Part shown: piece by piece, positions 1 to 10,607 of the stretch
How the letters are laid out: every line of letters begins with the position of its first letter
Numbering within the stretch: position 1 is the stretch's first letter
Source: Tuctoria greenei
Taxonomy: Eukaryota > Streptophyta > Magnoliopsida > Poales > Poaceae
Direction of reading: 5' to 3'
Length of the DNA stretch: 64,000 nt
Assembly: GCA_036927565.1 (NCBI GenBank)
Contig: JAYESD010000001.1
Span: 1,426,001-1,490,000 of the forward strand
The notes under the pieces: model-generated
Database searches by the model: none
The model's input: the letters and a program-made list of their open reading frames with translations, nothing else
Told to the model about the DNA's origin: nothing
Made by a program: the position numbers and the translations under genes

Positions 1-31
1 ACATAGTGTTTATCTTTCTTGCTTACTGAAG

Positions 32-653
32 AGGCTACACAGCTCCTGAATACGTATTGGAACGGTACTTGACACTCAAGTGCGATGTGTACAGCTTTGG
101 AGTTATCCTACTAGAGGTCGTCAGTGGAAAAAGGCACAGGAACTCGCCAACTCTCCTTCTTGATGTGAGCTGATCATAATAAGTTCTGTAAAGCCTTATA
201 TTTTTTCTTCTTATTTCCATGGAACAGAGCCATGATGATCTCGTTTACTGATCTTTTAATTTGCAGGCATGGGAAGCTTGGAATCAGCATAGGATCAGGG
301 ACCTTCTTGATCCAGCCGTGCCACAACCAGAGCCAGAGCTTCTACTGGAACTGGAGAGGTGTGTGCAGATAGGGCTTCACTGCGTGCAACAGTCACCCGA
401 TGACAGGCCTACCATGTCCGCCGTGGTTACGATGCTGAACAACGCCGGCCCACGCATCCATGCTCCTAAGAGGCCGGCGCTTGATAGCCGAACCGTGTCT
501 CCTGCTCCTCTCCGCGGAGGCGGAGCTGATCGTTCGATGCAGGAACAGGAGGCGGCCTCAACAAGCAGCAGTTCGCGTGACGGTCACACGCTGTATCAAA
601 CGCAAGCGTCGGAGGACACGTCGCGTGGCAGCCACACCATCTATCTCACGTAA
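32..653 (+). CDS. S-domain receptor-like kinase, last two exons (5' part outside window)
   Basis: These are the last two exons of a membrane receptor-like Ser/Thr kinase, 32-164 and 267-653. The first exon follows an AAG acceptor and begins inside the activation segment: it reads GYTAPEY, then the subdomain IX stretch CDVYSFGVILLEVVSGK, and ends GAT|gtgagc. The intron ends tttgcag at 266. The last exon holds kinase subdomain XI (CVQIGLHCVQQSPDDRP, then MSAVVTML) and a Ser/Thr-rich tail, with TAA at 651-653. The frame joins exactly in phase 0. Both exons and the short intron resemble the complete gene on the other strand at 2640-6054, so the two are tail-to-tail paralogues. The ectodomain, membrane segment and catalytic loop would lie left of the window. 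Kinase activity cannot be judged from this piece. Confidence 0.88.
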
Positions 654-2148
654 CGTAACGTGACGTGGCGGGACAGTGGTGAGCCTGAGATTTTGAAAGG
701 GCCGTGTGACAAGAAGTGGTGGTGTCATGGTTGATTAATTTCTAGTTTTTTTTGGATGAGTTGTGCTCTTTTGGTTCGGGTACAAATTTTGTACTGATTC
801 GGACTATTATATAGCTTCATTTCATTACTTTGTTTGTGAGTAATAACAGGGTATTTTGTTTGAACATTGCCATAGAATTCCTATCTCGACAACAGAACCG
901 GGTCTCTCAACTGTGGAACGCAGCATCGCCGTTGATCTGACTTTCAGACGTCACGTGACCATGCAACGGATCAATTTGTGTTTTTTGAGTTGGTTTCTTT
1001 GATTTTTCACTGACGTTGCTGAAGAATTTTTTTCCCTGAGAGAGGCGTTGCTAAAGAAGTTAGCGCACTACAGTAAAATGTACCGGGTCAAAAAAGAATT
1101 TAGCTATTCTTTCCCCTTCTTATATTCTTTCGTTGGTAAGGGTCTCAACTGATCAACTTTCAACTCTGACGTCCCATTTTTATCAACAAAAAAAAAACTG
1201 TGACGCCCTTTAATGGCCGTGAACGCAAAACGAGATGGTTAGACGAATACGGGCCTAATTGGGCTAAACGGGCCGCACACGAGGATAACATGTGAAAAGA
1301 TAAGGGCCCGCTAGCTCTCGTCTCTTTGTGCCTGCCTGACGCCCCCGCTGCCGCTGCCGCTAACCCACTGGGCCGGCCCGCAGAAGCGAAGCGGCGCCGC
1401 CAAAGCGACAGCGACTGTCCGCCAGGCGCCACTCTATTTGAAGTCGCGATGAAGGATGAACTGCTCGCCTCGAAGACCGCCACCGCCGGGAGCCGCAGCC
1501 TCCGAGTTCGACCAGGTGCGAGCCTCACTGCCCCAACCCTGCGGCCCCTCCCTCACTCTTCTCGGCCCTTGCCCCGGTTGGATCTCACTTCGGCAGTTAC
1601 AGGCGCACGGTCTGCCGCCGTCGGACGATGTGGCGAACAAGCATCGAGGGTGGGATGTCACTCCATTGCTGCCGGTGCGCCGCGACACGCAACCCGCCGC
1701 CGGAGCCCAGCTCCCAGCGTCGTAACCCTAGCCCGTTCCTCAGAGTTTACAAGGGCGGCCATTGAGCATCCAAACGAGAGCATGTGAGAGCTGAAGCGTG
1801 CGATCTTGGTCAAGAACCCATGAACCTAGTTCATCTGATCTATTATTTGGCAATAGCTGATAGACAGATTAAGCAAAAAAAAGGAAAGATGGTTCTTCTT
1901 TCTTCTTCTTTACAAATGTACAGTAATGTCGAATTTCTTATTCTTCTCAAGCGTTTCTCTCATGTTGAATGATATATTTCCTTACCTGAGATCTGGGATG
2001 TTCTGCACCTGACTTAGTATATTTGATCTTTGCATGTGAGCATTGGGAATTCTTCTGAACAAAGAGAAGGCAAAACATCCCTTCTTTAGCCTTTTTTTTT
2101 TTGAAAAAGGAGGCAGAAGCGCTGCCATGCATTAAGAAGAGAAACAAT
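654..2148. other. Intergenic stretch between the two receptor-kinase genes
   Basis: No supportable gene. The first 500 bases are AT-rich 3' flank of the + strand kinase. From about 1200 to 1790 there is a GC-rich block with several overlapping open frames on both strands (for example 1326-1787 +). None has a recognisable domain, a splice context or a paralogue that keeps the frame. Its start (about 1225-1317) matches 7345-7437 on the other side of the complete kinase gene. A poly-A/T stretch near 2085-2105 precedes the first MITE. Confidence 0.6.
1225..1317 (+). repeat. Copy 1 of a promoter-like repeated segment
   Basis: The run from 'aaaacgaga' to 'cgctagctctcgtctc' is clearly related to 7345-7437: both share CTAATTGGG/TTAATTGGG, a GGGCC(G/A)CACAC block, ATGTGAAAAGA and finally CCGCTAGCTCTCGTCTC. 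After that point both become GC-rich but different. It could be the 5' region of a small gene family or a transposon end. Nothing in the sequence decides this. Confidence 0.55.
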
Positions 2149-2150
2149 TA

Positions 2151-2230
2151 CTCCCTCCTTTCTTAAAAGATTGTCACCTTCTAGTTCATTTTTGTACTAG
2201 AAGGTGACAATCTTTTGAGAAAGGAAGGAG
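2151..2230. mobile_element. Stowaway-like MITE 1
   Basis: An 80-bp hairpin element bounded by TA on both sides (2149-2150 and 2231-2232). The left end is CTCCCTCCTTTCTTAAAAGA and the right end is its imperfect reverse complement. The inner arms TTGTCACCTTCTAG and CTAGAAGGTGACAA pair around a short TTCATTTTTGTA loop. Size, CTCCCTCC terminus and TA duplication fit Tc1/mariner-derived Stowaway MITEs of grasses. Confidence 0.88.
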
Positions 2231-2280
2231 TACATCTTAAGAGTTACATCAGACTAATTAACTGTTGACAAGTAGCGGGT

Positions 2281-2513
2281 ATTACTCACAAGAGAATGTA
2301 ATGAAATACATTAACAATATAACCCGATCTCATGGTGAGGCTAAAGATCGAGATCCCGATCGAGTTCAAATAACATAACCACGTTATTACTCACAAGAGA
2401 ATGTAATGAAATACTCCCTCCGTCCCCATAAACTTGTCGTTTTGTAGTTCATTTTTGAACTACAAAGCGACAAGTTTATGGGGACGGAGGGAGTACATTA
2501 ACAACATAACGGA
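2281..2513. repeat. Short direct duplication, one copy carrying a MITE
   Basis: Copy A (2281-2324) reads ATTACTCACAAGAG...GAAATACATTAACAATATAAC. Copy B begins at 2385 with the same sequence through GAAATA (2413), is interrupted by the hairpin element at 2414-2493, and resumes TACATTAACAACATAAC at 2494. Copy A is therefore the unoccupied site, and the TA flanking the element in copy B is the duplicated target. Confidence 0.85.
2414..2493. mobile_element. Stowaway-like MITE 2 (near-perfect hairpin)
   Basis: An 80-bp, almost perfectly self-complementary element, CTCCCTCCGTCCCCATAAAC to the mirror end GGGGACGGAGGGAG, with a TTTTGTAGTTCATTTTTGAA loop region and TA on both sides (2412-2413, 2494-2495). 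The near-perfect arms point to a younger insertion than MITE 1. An unoccupied copy of its target lies at 2281-2324. Confidence 0.92.
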
Positions 2514-2639
2514 ATTGAACATGTTGAAGAAAATTGATACCCAAACCAAAAGGGGCCCGACTCGTCAGAAAATAGAAGTAACAATCACAATTCACGCTAG
2601 TGATATGGCCCTTCTTAGGTTCACCATTGGCCTGTTACG

Positions 2640-5600
2640 TTAACCGCTGCTCGTTGATGCTTCCTGCATGAGGCGATCAGCTTCGCGGACAGGAAACGTG
2701 GATCTTCTGTCAAACACTGGTCTGTTAGGAGGATGGATAGGTGGGTCGTTTCCCCTTAGCATTCTAACCACGGCGGACATGGCAGGCCTGTCATCAGGTG
2801 ACTGTTGCACGCAGTGAAGGGCTATCTGCACACATCTCTCCAGTTCCAGTAGAAGCTCTAGCTCTGGTTGCGGCATGGCTCGATCAATAAAACTTATGAT
2901 CTCATGTTGATTCCAAGCTTCCCATGCCTGCAGGAGAAAACCAGAATTATCCTTGCCTGTTCCATGGAAAGAAGAAAAAAATAAAGCTTTACAAAATTGA
3001 TGATCAGCTCACTGTGCTCACATCAAGAAAGAGAGTTGGCGACTCGATGTGCCTTCTCCCACTGACTACCTCTAGTAGGATAACTCCAAAGCTGTACACA
3101 TCGCACTTGAGTGTCAAATACCGTTCCAATACGTATTCAGGAGCTGTGTAGCCTCTTCAGTAAGGAAAAAAAAGCTGTTTTAGTCGATGGAGGCTGCTCA
3201 CATGTATGCGAACAAACAAATAGAGCACGCAAGAATATATAATTAAGCTGAACTGAAACAAAAGCTGAGTTGAGCTTTCAATCATACGCTGATAGTATAC
3301 AGGTTGGGGTTGTCTGGTCAAGAATGAATAGTTTTGCGGTGCCAAAATCTGCAACCTTTGGCCTCCAATTGTCATCTAGAAGAATGTTGAGTGGTTTTAG
3401 ATCCCTGTGTACCACTTCAGGGCTCTGTCCATGAAGATAAGCAACGCCTTTTGCGACTCCTCGTATTATTTTAAGCCTTCGTTCCCAATTCCGCAAAGCA
3501 CGGCGTCTGGGATCTTCTCCTGTCAATTATACCGTATATAGCAGACGGGTGCTTTCAGAAAATCATGAAAATATGTCAACCTAAACCAATTAATACTACG
3601 ATAATTATTACAGATTCACAGCACGTACCAAATATGTACTTTTCCAAACTACCGTTCTCCATGTACTTGTAGACTAGTATTCGTCTGTTCCCGTCATCGC
3701 AGTACAAAAGGAGTGGACAAATATTGTCATGACTTAAACTCGACATCACTTGTACTTCTCTCATGAAATCTCCATCCTTTGGAAGCTCTTTCAGCACCTT
3801 TACAGCAACCTGTTCGCCATCAGGTAATCGTCCCTGTGGATTGTTTAATAGGTGTTATGTTGTCGGCTTCATTCGAACGATAACATGCTTACTGTATACA
3901 GACAAAAATAGATGTTGCAGGCAACAAAGTATCAAAAGCTTTAACCATCAGTAATGTCACTCATTCCGTTTTTAAATACTTATTGTCTTCTAGTATAAAA
4001 ATGAATAATAAGGCGACAAGTATTCCTTCTGTTCCAAAAAATTTGTCACTTTGTAGTTCAAAAATAAATTATAAAACGACAAGTTTTTTAAAAAGGACGG
4101 AGTATTTGAGAACCGAGGGAGTATTTTGCTTTATCGTATGCATACGATGCTGGAAAAATGTGTAGCATGGCACGGAAGCCATGGGGAAGGCACTGCACAC
4201 ATAACATATCTTGAACGACATTTTAAGGAGTGAACAAAAAAACTCTGGAGGAGAGCTTTGTATCATGTACAGACCTTATAGACGACGCCAAGTCCTCCTT
4301 CACCAATGATATTGTCTCTGGAAAAATTTCCTGTTGCCTCCCTCAGAGTACGCGCTGCAACACGAGGGACCGTGAGAGTTGCAGGACTAGGAGGAGGACT
4401 CTCAACAAGCAAGGCTGCAAACACGACGTACAGGTACATCATGAGGTGGTCCCCTTTTCGATACGTATATATCTTAAATGTAATCTGAATCAAAAGACCG
4501 GAAAAATTAAGGAAAAGAAGGCGACCAATCAATATAATGTTGTTGCAACTTACGACGTGAGCTTGCTGGCCCCTCGAGCTTCTTCTTAATCACAAACCAG
4601 ATTAACAAAGCAATAAGAGTAATCCCAACGACGGAAACCGCGGTTGCACCAGCAAGAGCCGCAGTAGGAAACGGCTTGGGAAGTGGTGACGGCGAGGGCG
4701 GTGAAGAAGGCGGCTGCGAGGGCGGTGAAGAAGGCGGCGGGAGCTCTGACTCTGTCAATCTCAAATACATATCCTGTCCTGCATCGACATACCGGAGGTC
4801 GATGAGGTCGTCCGACCACATGACACAACCGCTAAATTTACCATCCTTCGAGATCGTCGTGGCGGCGTAGGCCAAGCACGAACAGTTGCCGAGGCACCTG
4901 GCCCTGCACTGCTCCACCGAGATTGTCGTGTCCACCGTTGCGTTGTGCGTGTCGGGAAGCTTCACGCCTCGAACCGGCAAGAAACCATCTGTCGCCTGCC
5001 GCCCACAGTCACGCTTCACGTTCCGCCGGCATCCGCCGGAGCCGTCCTTGGGCCACGTCGACGGCGACGCCGGGCTGTACCCCGTGAGGCAGGTGCAGAA
5101 CGACGTCGACGCCGCGCTGATGTTGCACACGCCGAACGCGCCGCAAAAGCCGTAAGTGTCGCAGACGTCTCTCGGCCCCTGGTAGTACTGCTGCCAGGCC
5201 CGTCTGCTCGCGTCCCAAGCCATGCGCCTTACCAGGCCGGCCTCCGTCAATATGAGGTAGGTGAAGGTCGCTCCGGGCATAACCTGGTAGCCGTAGGTTA
5301 TTTCCCGCGAGCTGATGATCATTTGGTTGGTGAACAGGCCGTCCTTGTACTTGCTGGCCTCCGGGATGCCGCCGAACTCGAAGCCGTTCCAGGGGCCCGC
5401 ACGAAACGTCTTGATGTTGTTGCCTTGCCACACGATGTTGTCCGGTAACCCGCTGGTGTCCAGCCTGCGGGTGTAGGCTCCCGGCGATGGGTCGTCGGTC
5501 GAGCGCCACGATGTGAGGTACCACTCATCTTTGTTGGAGAAGTCCTTGCCCACCTTCATGCCGGACAGGAGCACATTCTGCGGGTGATTGAAAGAATGCC

Positions 5601-6054
5601 ACAGCATGGCGGTGCTGCTGCCTTGGTTGCGCACCACCAGGTCGCCGGTGTCGCAGAGCTGCGCCTCCACCGGCGAGGCGCTGGTGGAGTTGGATGACCA
5701 CGCGACCTGGCCGGAGGAGCCGTCAAGAAGGACAAGGCTCCCCGTGCCGCTGACGTACAGCACGCCGGAGTTGTCGTCGATAGGACGGTCGCGGTTGGCC
5801 ACCCAATATACGACAGTGTCGTTGCTGGAGCTGGACACGGTGAACCAGATACCGAGGTACCTCTTGGTTGGCACCCCGGGAGAGAAGAAACCCATCGTGA
5901 ATGCGCCATCGGCCGAGACGAGGGTCGTCCCGTTGTCGGTGAGGTTACGTCCCTTGCTGACCGTGTCGACAGCGATGGCTGATCTGGGAGAGAGAAGCAG
6001 GAATAATGAGACGAGGAGAAGGCTGAGAGTGCCATCCCTACAGGTTGCCTTCAT
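2640..6054 (-). CDS. G-type lectin S-receptor-like Ser/Thr kinase, complete
   Basis: A plasma-membrane receptor kinase of the S-domain class. Exons on the minus strand are 6054-4554, 4414-4275, 3833-3629, 3519-3288, 3154-3022 and 2927-2640. All introns are GT-AG and the phases match (1, 0, 1, 2, 0), giving 2499 nt = 832 residues plus TAA. The order is: signal peptide (about 1-28, LLLVSLFLLLSP core); B-lectin domain starting near AFTMGFFSPG; S-locus glycoprotein domain with GPWNGFEFGG; EGF-like cysteines; PAN domain (EQCRARCLGNCSCLAYA); a Pro-rich stalk; one membrane helix (about 464-489) followed by KKK; and the kinase. The kinase keeps the Gly loop IGEGGLGVVYK, VAVK, HRDLKPLN, DFG and APE, so it should be active. 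The start is the first Met before the signal peptide. Ligand and pathway are unknown. Intron 2 carries a decayed MITE. A tail-to-tail paralogue lies at 32-653. Confidence 0.93.
4023..4102. mobile_element. Decayed Stowaway-like MITE in kinase intron 2
   Basis: TA at 4021-4022 is followed by TTCCTTCTGTTCCAAAAAAT, and the element ends AAAAAGGACGGAG before TA at 4103-4104. The inner arms (TTTGTCACTTTGTAGTTC and its partner ending ACGACAAG) are the same words as in MITE 2 but mismatched. It lies in the 440-bp intron between exons 2 and 3 of the kinase gene and is too degraded to affect splicing signals visibly. Confidence 0.65.
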
Positions 6055-6965
6055 GGTTTACAATGGCTTTTACTGTCACGATCGAAGAATGCGAGTGTCA
6101 CAGCTAGCCTCCTGGCGGCCTTTTAAGCTAAGACGCTAGATTCCTTCTTATTTATTTATTTTTGGATTTTACAAGTGTCAATTGACATTGCAAGTCAATT
6201 GCCTGCTTGCAATTTCTTCTAAGTCTGTATGTCAGAGGTTGCCGTTGCCGTCAACTCCTAGCTTCACAAATTGCAGGAGCTTGAACTTTAGGAGCTGTTT
6301 TTTTTTTTTCACTAAAAAAGGAAGTTATCTTAGGCTACACAGGCCTCCGAACTTGAATAAAAAGCTGAAATACTTATTAGGTTGCAGACAATTTATTCCG
6401 CCATACGGCCCAGACTTGTCATGTTTTGTATTTGGATCGGTAATAATACGTATTGGGTTGGATTGTGACTTGCGAGTCTAGCTTAAAATGATTGCGCCAG
6501 CTAATTACTGTCCCCACTCTGTAAAACAATTCAAAGTTATTATGCCAGTTGTGATTTGTGAAGTCAAGAATTCAAGATTCTTTCTTGCTGAAGACGAAGT
6601 TGCATGCCTGATGTCTCACATCCGACGAGCAGATTAGGAGCTAACTTAACTTGTACTCCGGATCGGTGTGTGCGTAAGTTACCTGGAAGACGGCGATAGG
6701 CAGTTGACTCGCGCTCCGACATACTTAAAAAAGTAGGTTAGTAGTAAACTGAACACGCTAAACTGAAGTACACGCCTTAGGCGTCGTTCGGCACGCGGAG
6801 AGCAGGTCTGACATCATCCACCAGTGTGAGTTGTGACATCATCCACGAGAGCATCGGGGTGGATTCCATGTATACACCCAATCCACGTGGTGCTCAGAAC
6901 TCATGTCTTGCTTACTTGGCTTGGCTACATAGGGAGAGAGCAAGCATATTCTGGTGGTGCATGTA

Positions 6966-7032
6966 TTCCCTTCATTTACTTTCTAATTCATTTTTAAATT
7001 AAAGAATGATAAATATTTTGTGATGGATGGAG
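6966..7032. mobile_element. Decayed Stowaway-like MITE 4
   Basis: A TA-flanked stretch (6964-6965 and 7033-7034) that starts TTCCCTTCATTTACTTTCTA and ends GTGATGGATGGAG, with a TTCATTTTTAAATTAAAGAA middle typical of the CTCCCTCC Stowaway family. The arms pair only partly, so this is an old copy. Confidence 0.6.
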
Positions 7033-7116
7033 TATCAATATGAATTGAGCGGGCAGAAAACAACTGATGCAAGTGGTGGCATAGTAGAAATTAGAAAATT
7101 GCAACTAACTAAATAT

Positions 7117-7194
7117 TTCATCCGTCCTTAAAAGTTTATAGTTTTGTAGTTCATTTTTAAGCTACAAAGCAACAATTTTTGAGAATCGAGAGAG
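7117..7194. mobile_element. Stowaway-like MITE 5
   Basis: TA at 7115-7116, then TTCATCCGTCCTTAAAAGTT. The arms TTTTGTAGTTCATTTTTAAG and CTACAAAGCAACAA pair. The right end is GAGAATCGAGAGAG, followed by TA at 7195-7196. It belongs to the same family as MITE 2, with moderate decay. Confidence 0.72.
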
Positions 7195-7344
7195 TACATA
7201 TTATCCATCTTCAAATAGAACTAGACTGTAAGAAATATTTAGATACAGAGAGACTACAAAGTAACATTCGCAGTCATTGTTAAATCTATTTAAAAATCAA
7301 GAAAATGAACCAGACATTAAATGATTAATCATAGCTCTGAATGA

Positions 7345-7437
7345 AACTATTGCGAAACGCGATGAGCTTAATTGGGAGAAATGGGCCACACACTTATAAA
7401 ATGTGAAAAGAGAGAGGTCCGCTAGCTCTCGTCTCCT
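7345..7437 (+). repeat. Copy 2 of a promoter-like repeated segment
   Basis: Related to 1225-1317, ending in the shared CCGCTAGCTCTCGTCTC. A pyrimidine-rich then GC-rich stretch follows to about 7620 and includes TAGGGTTCAGTCGCC, which looks like a grass 5' untranslated leader. No downstream coding sequence remains because LTR fragments begin at about 7674. Confidence 0.5.
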
Positions 7438-7673
7438 TCCTCCTCTCCTCACCTCGAGAGCGCTTCCTCTTTCTTCCCGCTTCCGCGAGACGACTACCTC
7501 CTCGTCCCGGTTCCTCTTGCGCCCCGTCGCTCCTAGGGTTCAGTCGCCTCGCCGACGTGGGTGACGACACCCCACCGTTACGGACGCTCTCCGCAGGCAA
7601 TAGCTCTCACCCCTTATCGTCACTCCTAGCCTCGTTGCGTGCTTCACTTTGTGGCATGACAGAACCTGCACTC

Positions 7674-8660
7674 TGTTGGTATTTCTTAACACCACAAATC
7701 ATCTTTGGTAGAAGATGAGATCCGCAAGCGTACAGAAGATGTCGTTGTAGCATTTCACCCAAGAGTATTTCCAAAAGTATCGTATTTATCCCAAAGGAAG
7801 AAACACTATTTTCATGATCAAGGTATAGAGTACAAACTAATTATCAAAACAGAGTTAAGTGAATAAATAAGGGTAGTGTGATACACATCTAAGCAATCTA
7901 CTCTAAGAGAAAGGTTGTGCTAGTGAGGGTTAAGCTACGAGAAGAGACTGCTCCTACTGTGCTCCAATTACTCATATACATAGTCTATTAGTGTACACAT
8001 GGGTATGCTAACTATGAATACTAGGGTTTAGTGGTCCAACATATGAGGCATGAGTTTACCCCTAACAATATCAGGACGATTCCCACCTCGAGTCTGTGGT
8101 GTAGTCGAACGTGGGGATTACGAAGGACGAACAGAGTTATCACCACCTGCCGCCTACCCCTACAACCCATGGGTCTACGAGACATTCAACATTACTTAAC
8201 TATCTAAGCACCACATTTACATGTTAAGTAAACACCTTAAGAGTCCGAGTATAATTACCATTCCAAGGTAATGACTAACTTAAACATCGTTGAACCAATA
8301 TTGGGATCAAGCACTAACATATTTATATTAACATAATCATGTTATTACCTAATTAGACTATAGTGGTGGTGTATGATTTTTATGATAACATGATATGAGC
8401 ATTATGACTAGACCATAATAACATCTACATCTAGCACATGCATGGACTCCACAACCAAACAAGAAATACTTTGTCTAAGTATGTAAATAAATAAAGACTA
8501 ATAATAACACTATCGTAAAGCATAAGGTCACTAATTAAAGAAAAGATACATGAACCATATCTTTCCCAATTTGGACTTGGAACTAGAGATTCCTCTCTAC
8601 AGCCAAACCTCCACTAAGGATCTTGGAGAACTAGTGTATACAAGAGAGAATGCTTGAGTA
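7674..8660. mobile_element. Decayed LTR-retrotransposon fragment, probably an LTR
   Basis: It begins TGTTGGTATTTCTTAACACC directly after GC-rich gene-like DNA and continues about 1 kb without any open frame: AT-rich, stop-rich and of different composition from both flanks. The TGTTGG start and the absence of coding fit a gypsy-type LTR fragment. The right boundary with the next fragment is uncertain (about 8640-8690) and no partner LTR is in the window. Confidence 0.45.
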
Positions 8661-9373
8661 GTGTGTGTAGTGAAGTGAGACTAAAAGTCGCCTAGAGGGG
8701 GGGGGGGTGAATAGGCAATAAGACCTGAAATCACTTAACCAAACGAGATTAAACTCCTGAGGACGGACTAGTCTGCTCAGCACAGAGTGAAAACCTAAAA
8801 CTTGGTTTCTACAAGTTATTTGCAGAATTTAAGTTCGCCAAAGAGATAAGCAATGTGTGGTAACCTAGTACAACTTAGATTGTGAAGTTAAAGCATTTAA
8901 GTTACAAGATTTCAACAAAGATCAAAGTGAAGAGCAATATGAACAATAAGAACCTTAATAGCAATGCTAGTGATTATGAAATGTAAAATGACAAGTGAGA
9001 CAAGATTTATCCCGTGGTACAGCTTCACGAAGAAGCCTACATCCACGTTGAGAAGTCCACACAAGGACCGAGTCTCACTTGAGCCTTCTCTCACCAAGCC
9101 ACCACAATGGCCGACTTGGTTTCCACTATATCAATGGGTAATCACCAAGCTTGATTGAGGCTCCCACAAATCAATACAACAAGGAGCACACGAAGCTCAA
9201 CTCACACAAGCTAAAAAACACAACACAATGTGCAAAGAGATCAAACCGAGAGCCCAAACGCGATGATCTTCCTTCACTCTCCTCCCCAAACTCTAATCTC
9301 TTCAAGATTTGGTCTTAGAGGGCTAGTAGGGCGAGTGGAAGGCTTTGGAAGGCTCTAGGTCACCTGTGGTGGC
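8661..9373 (+). mobile_element. Copia (Sirevirus-like) LTR fragment, truncated by G0
   Basis: It contains AAAGTCGCCTAGAGGGGG followed by GTGAATAGG, then ATTTATCCCGTGG and CTACATCCACGTTG. The same word order is found in the LTRs of C1 and C2 (CCCAAGAGGGGGGGTGAATTGG, TTTATCCCGTGGTTCGG, CTACGTCCACGTTG). It is therefore a diverged member of that LTR type. It stops where the G0 LTR starts. No coding part remains. The 11-12 bp G run near 8699-8710 belongs to this LTR motif. Confidence 0.6.
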
Positions 9374-10248
9374 TGTTGGTACCCTGCGTACCGGATACCC
9401 CTTGGAACTGCAAAGAGTGCAAAGGAACTCCACCTATCTGAGCTGAAGACCTCCGAAGGCCCCACGTTTCACTCGGAACCGGACCTGCCTCCCTCCTATG
9501 GTTAGTCCCAGTACCGCCACGTATATCATAAAACCGGAGCTACATTCCATACATGGGAAAGCTCCGGACTAGATACCCGTATGGCACCCCTGGACCTAAC
9601 CCCCAACAGAGGGAAGCTCCAGTACCGACATGTGTACAACAACACCGGACCTACTCGTCCAAGACGATAAGCTCTGGAGCTGCCACGCGTCCAACCGCCG
9701 AACCTTCAACCTCAACAGGCAGATTGGTGGACCTCAAATGGCTCAGACCTTCAAGGAACATTAAAGGCTTCAAGACCTGATTATGTGTCATTAATGCTAT
9801 CTTAATGACACACGATCGGATGACCCTTAATACCAGTAACGCCACCATTAAAGGGCGTTATCACGCTATTAAGGAGAATTAAGCATATTAATTTTGTATT
9901 AGGCATCAGTAACTGCCGGGGCCACATATCGGGCCATGCTAACGATGTAACGGCCAGCCCTTGTACTATAAAAGGACTGGCCGAGCGATACACAGGGGGG
10001 TCTGACACACGCGCTCAGGTCCAGACGAGAGAATTTTTGGCTTCTCTCACATACAAGCGCTCAGACGCTCAATACAAGAACAACACACACCCGTGGAGTA
10101 GGGTATTACGCTCAGGTGGCCTGAACCACGTAAATACTCGTGTCAAATCGCCATCTTGCTCTGAATCTCCGCGCGCCCCAACCGAACTAAGAAACTCCGT
10201 GGGTTGCCACGGTAGTACCGAGAGAATTGCCGGAATCAGACTCCGATA
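9374..10248 (+). repeat. G0 5' LTR
   Basis: 875 bp from TGTTGGTACCC to CTCCGATA, followed at once by GTTGGCGCGCTAGGTAGGGG. It holds the family's TATA box (ACTATAAAAGGAC at about 9965-9977) and the GTGGAGTAGGGTATTACGCTC block of the 3' part. The terminal CA has decayed to TA. Confidence 0.85.
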
Positions 10249-10286
10249 GTTGGCGCGCTAGGTAGGGGCACACCTGAGATTCAAAG

Positions 10287-10607
10287 ATGGTGAATTCTGC
10301 TGCTGGATCATCCAACGGTAACCACGCTGAGCAACCTGCTGGAGGCAATCCCTCTAACATGCAGCAGCCAGCAGGTGCTGTGGCCCTAGCACGAGTCATG
10401 CCACCGCCGCCACCGTCCGCTCCGGTGAATCAACGCGGACATCGAGATGGGGCATCCACGTTGATCACTGCATCGGCGAACAATAACCCCGAACACGCGC
10501 GTAATGCTGCACGTGCTCTTCTCCAGCATTCACCGCCTCTAGGAGCACCCCAAGGTGCGTTGGAGCAGTGGAGAGCTGATGTGGATCATCTGGTTGCAGT
10601 AGCAGCC
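10287..10607 (+). pseudogene. G0 gag, N-terminal fragment
   Basis: It starts MVNSAAGSSNG, the same start as the gag of G1, G2 and G4, and runs in frame through the Pro-rich and ALLQ regions to DHLVAVAA. There it is broken by the TGTCGGTACC start of the G1 LTR at 10608. The apparent reading onward into the LTR is an artefact of the insertion. Conserved gag domain and zinc-binding motif are not present in this piece. Confidence 0.85.

Larger units (their letters stand above)
6055..7673. other. 5' flank of the receptor kinase and intergenic DNA
   Basis: This is the upstream side of the - strand kinase and should hold its promoter. Read on -, GCTTAAAAGG near 6127-6118 is a weak TATA-like word; no stronger signal was found. 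The rest is AT-rich with two degraded MITEs. From about 7345 a GC-rich block resembles 1225-1317. No open frame here has a recognisable product. Confidence 0.5.
9374..10607 (+). mobile_element. G0: Tat-type gypsy element, left part (oldest of the nest)
   Basis: It comprises a 5' LTR, a primer-site region and the first 107 codons of gag, cut at 10607 by insertion of G1. The rest of G0 should lie beyond the right end of the window. Its LTR differs most from the other G elements (TGTTGGTACCCTGCGTACC start, GATA end), consistent with greatest age. Confidence 0.85.

Noticed and set aside
1326..1787. GC-rich open frame of 153 codons on +
   Set aside because: Overlapping frames of similar length exist on both strands and no family is recognisable. 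It is explained by GC content.
4945..5448. Long + strand open frame opposite kinase exon 1
   Set aside because: Shadow of the GC-rich S-domain exon on -; no domain and low-complexity Arg/Ala composition. The same holds for 5588-6139 (+) and 5009-5524 (-).
8699..8710. Poly-G run as a functional G-quadruplex element
   Set aside because: It is a drifted length variant of the AGAGGGGGGGTGAAT motif of the copia LTR type seen also at 33713, 44458 and 48076.
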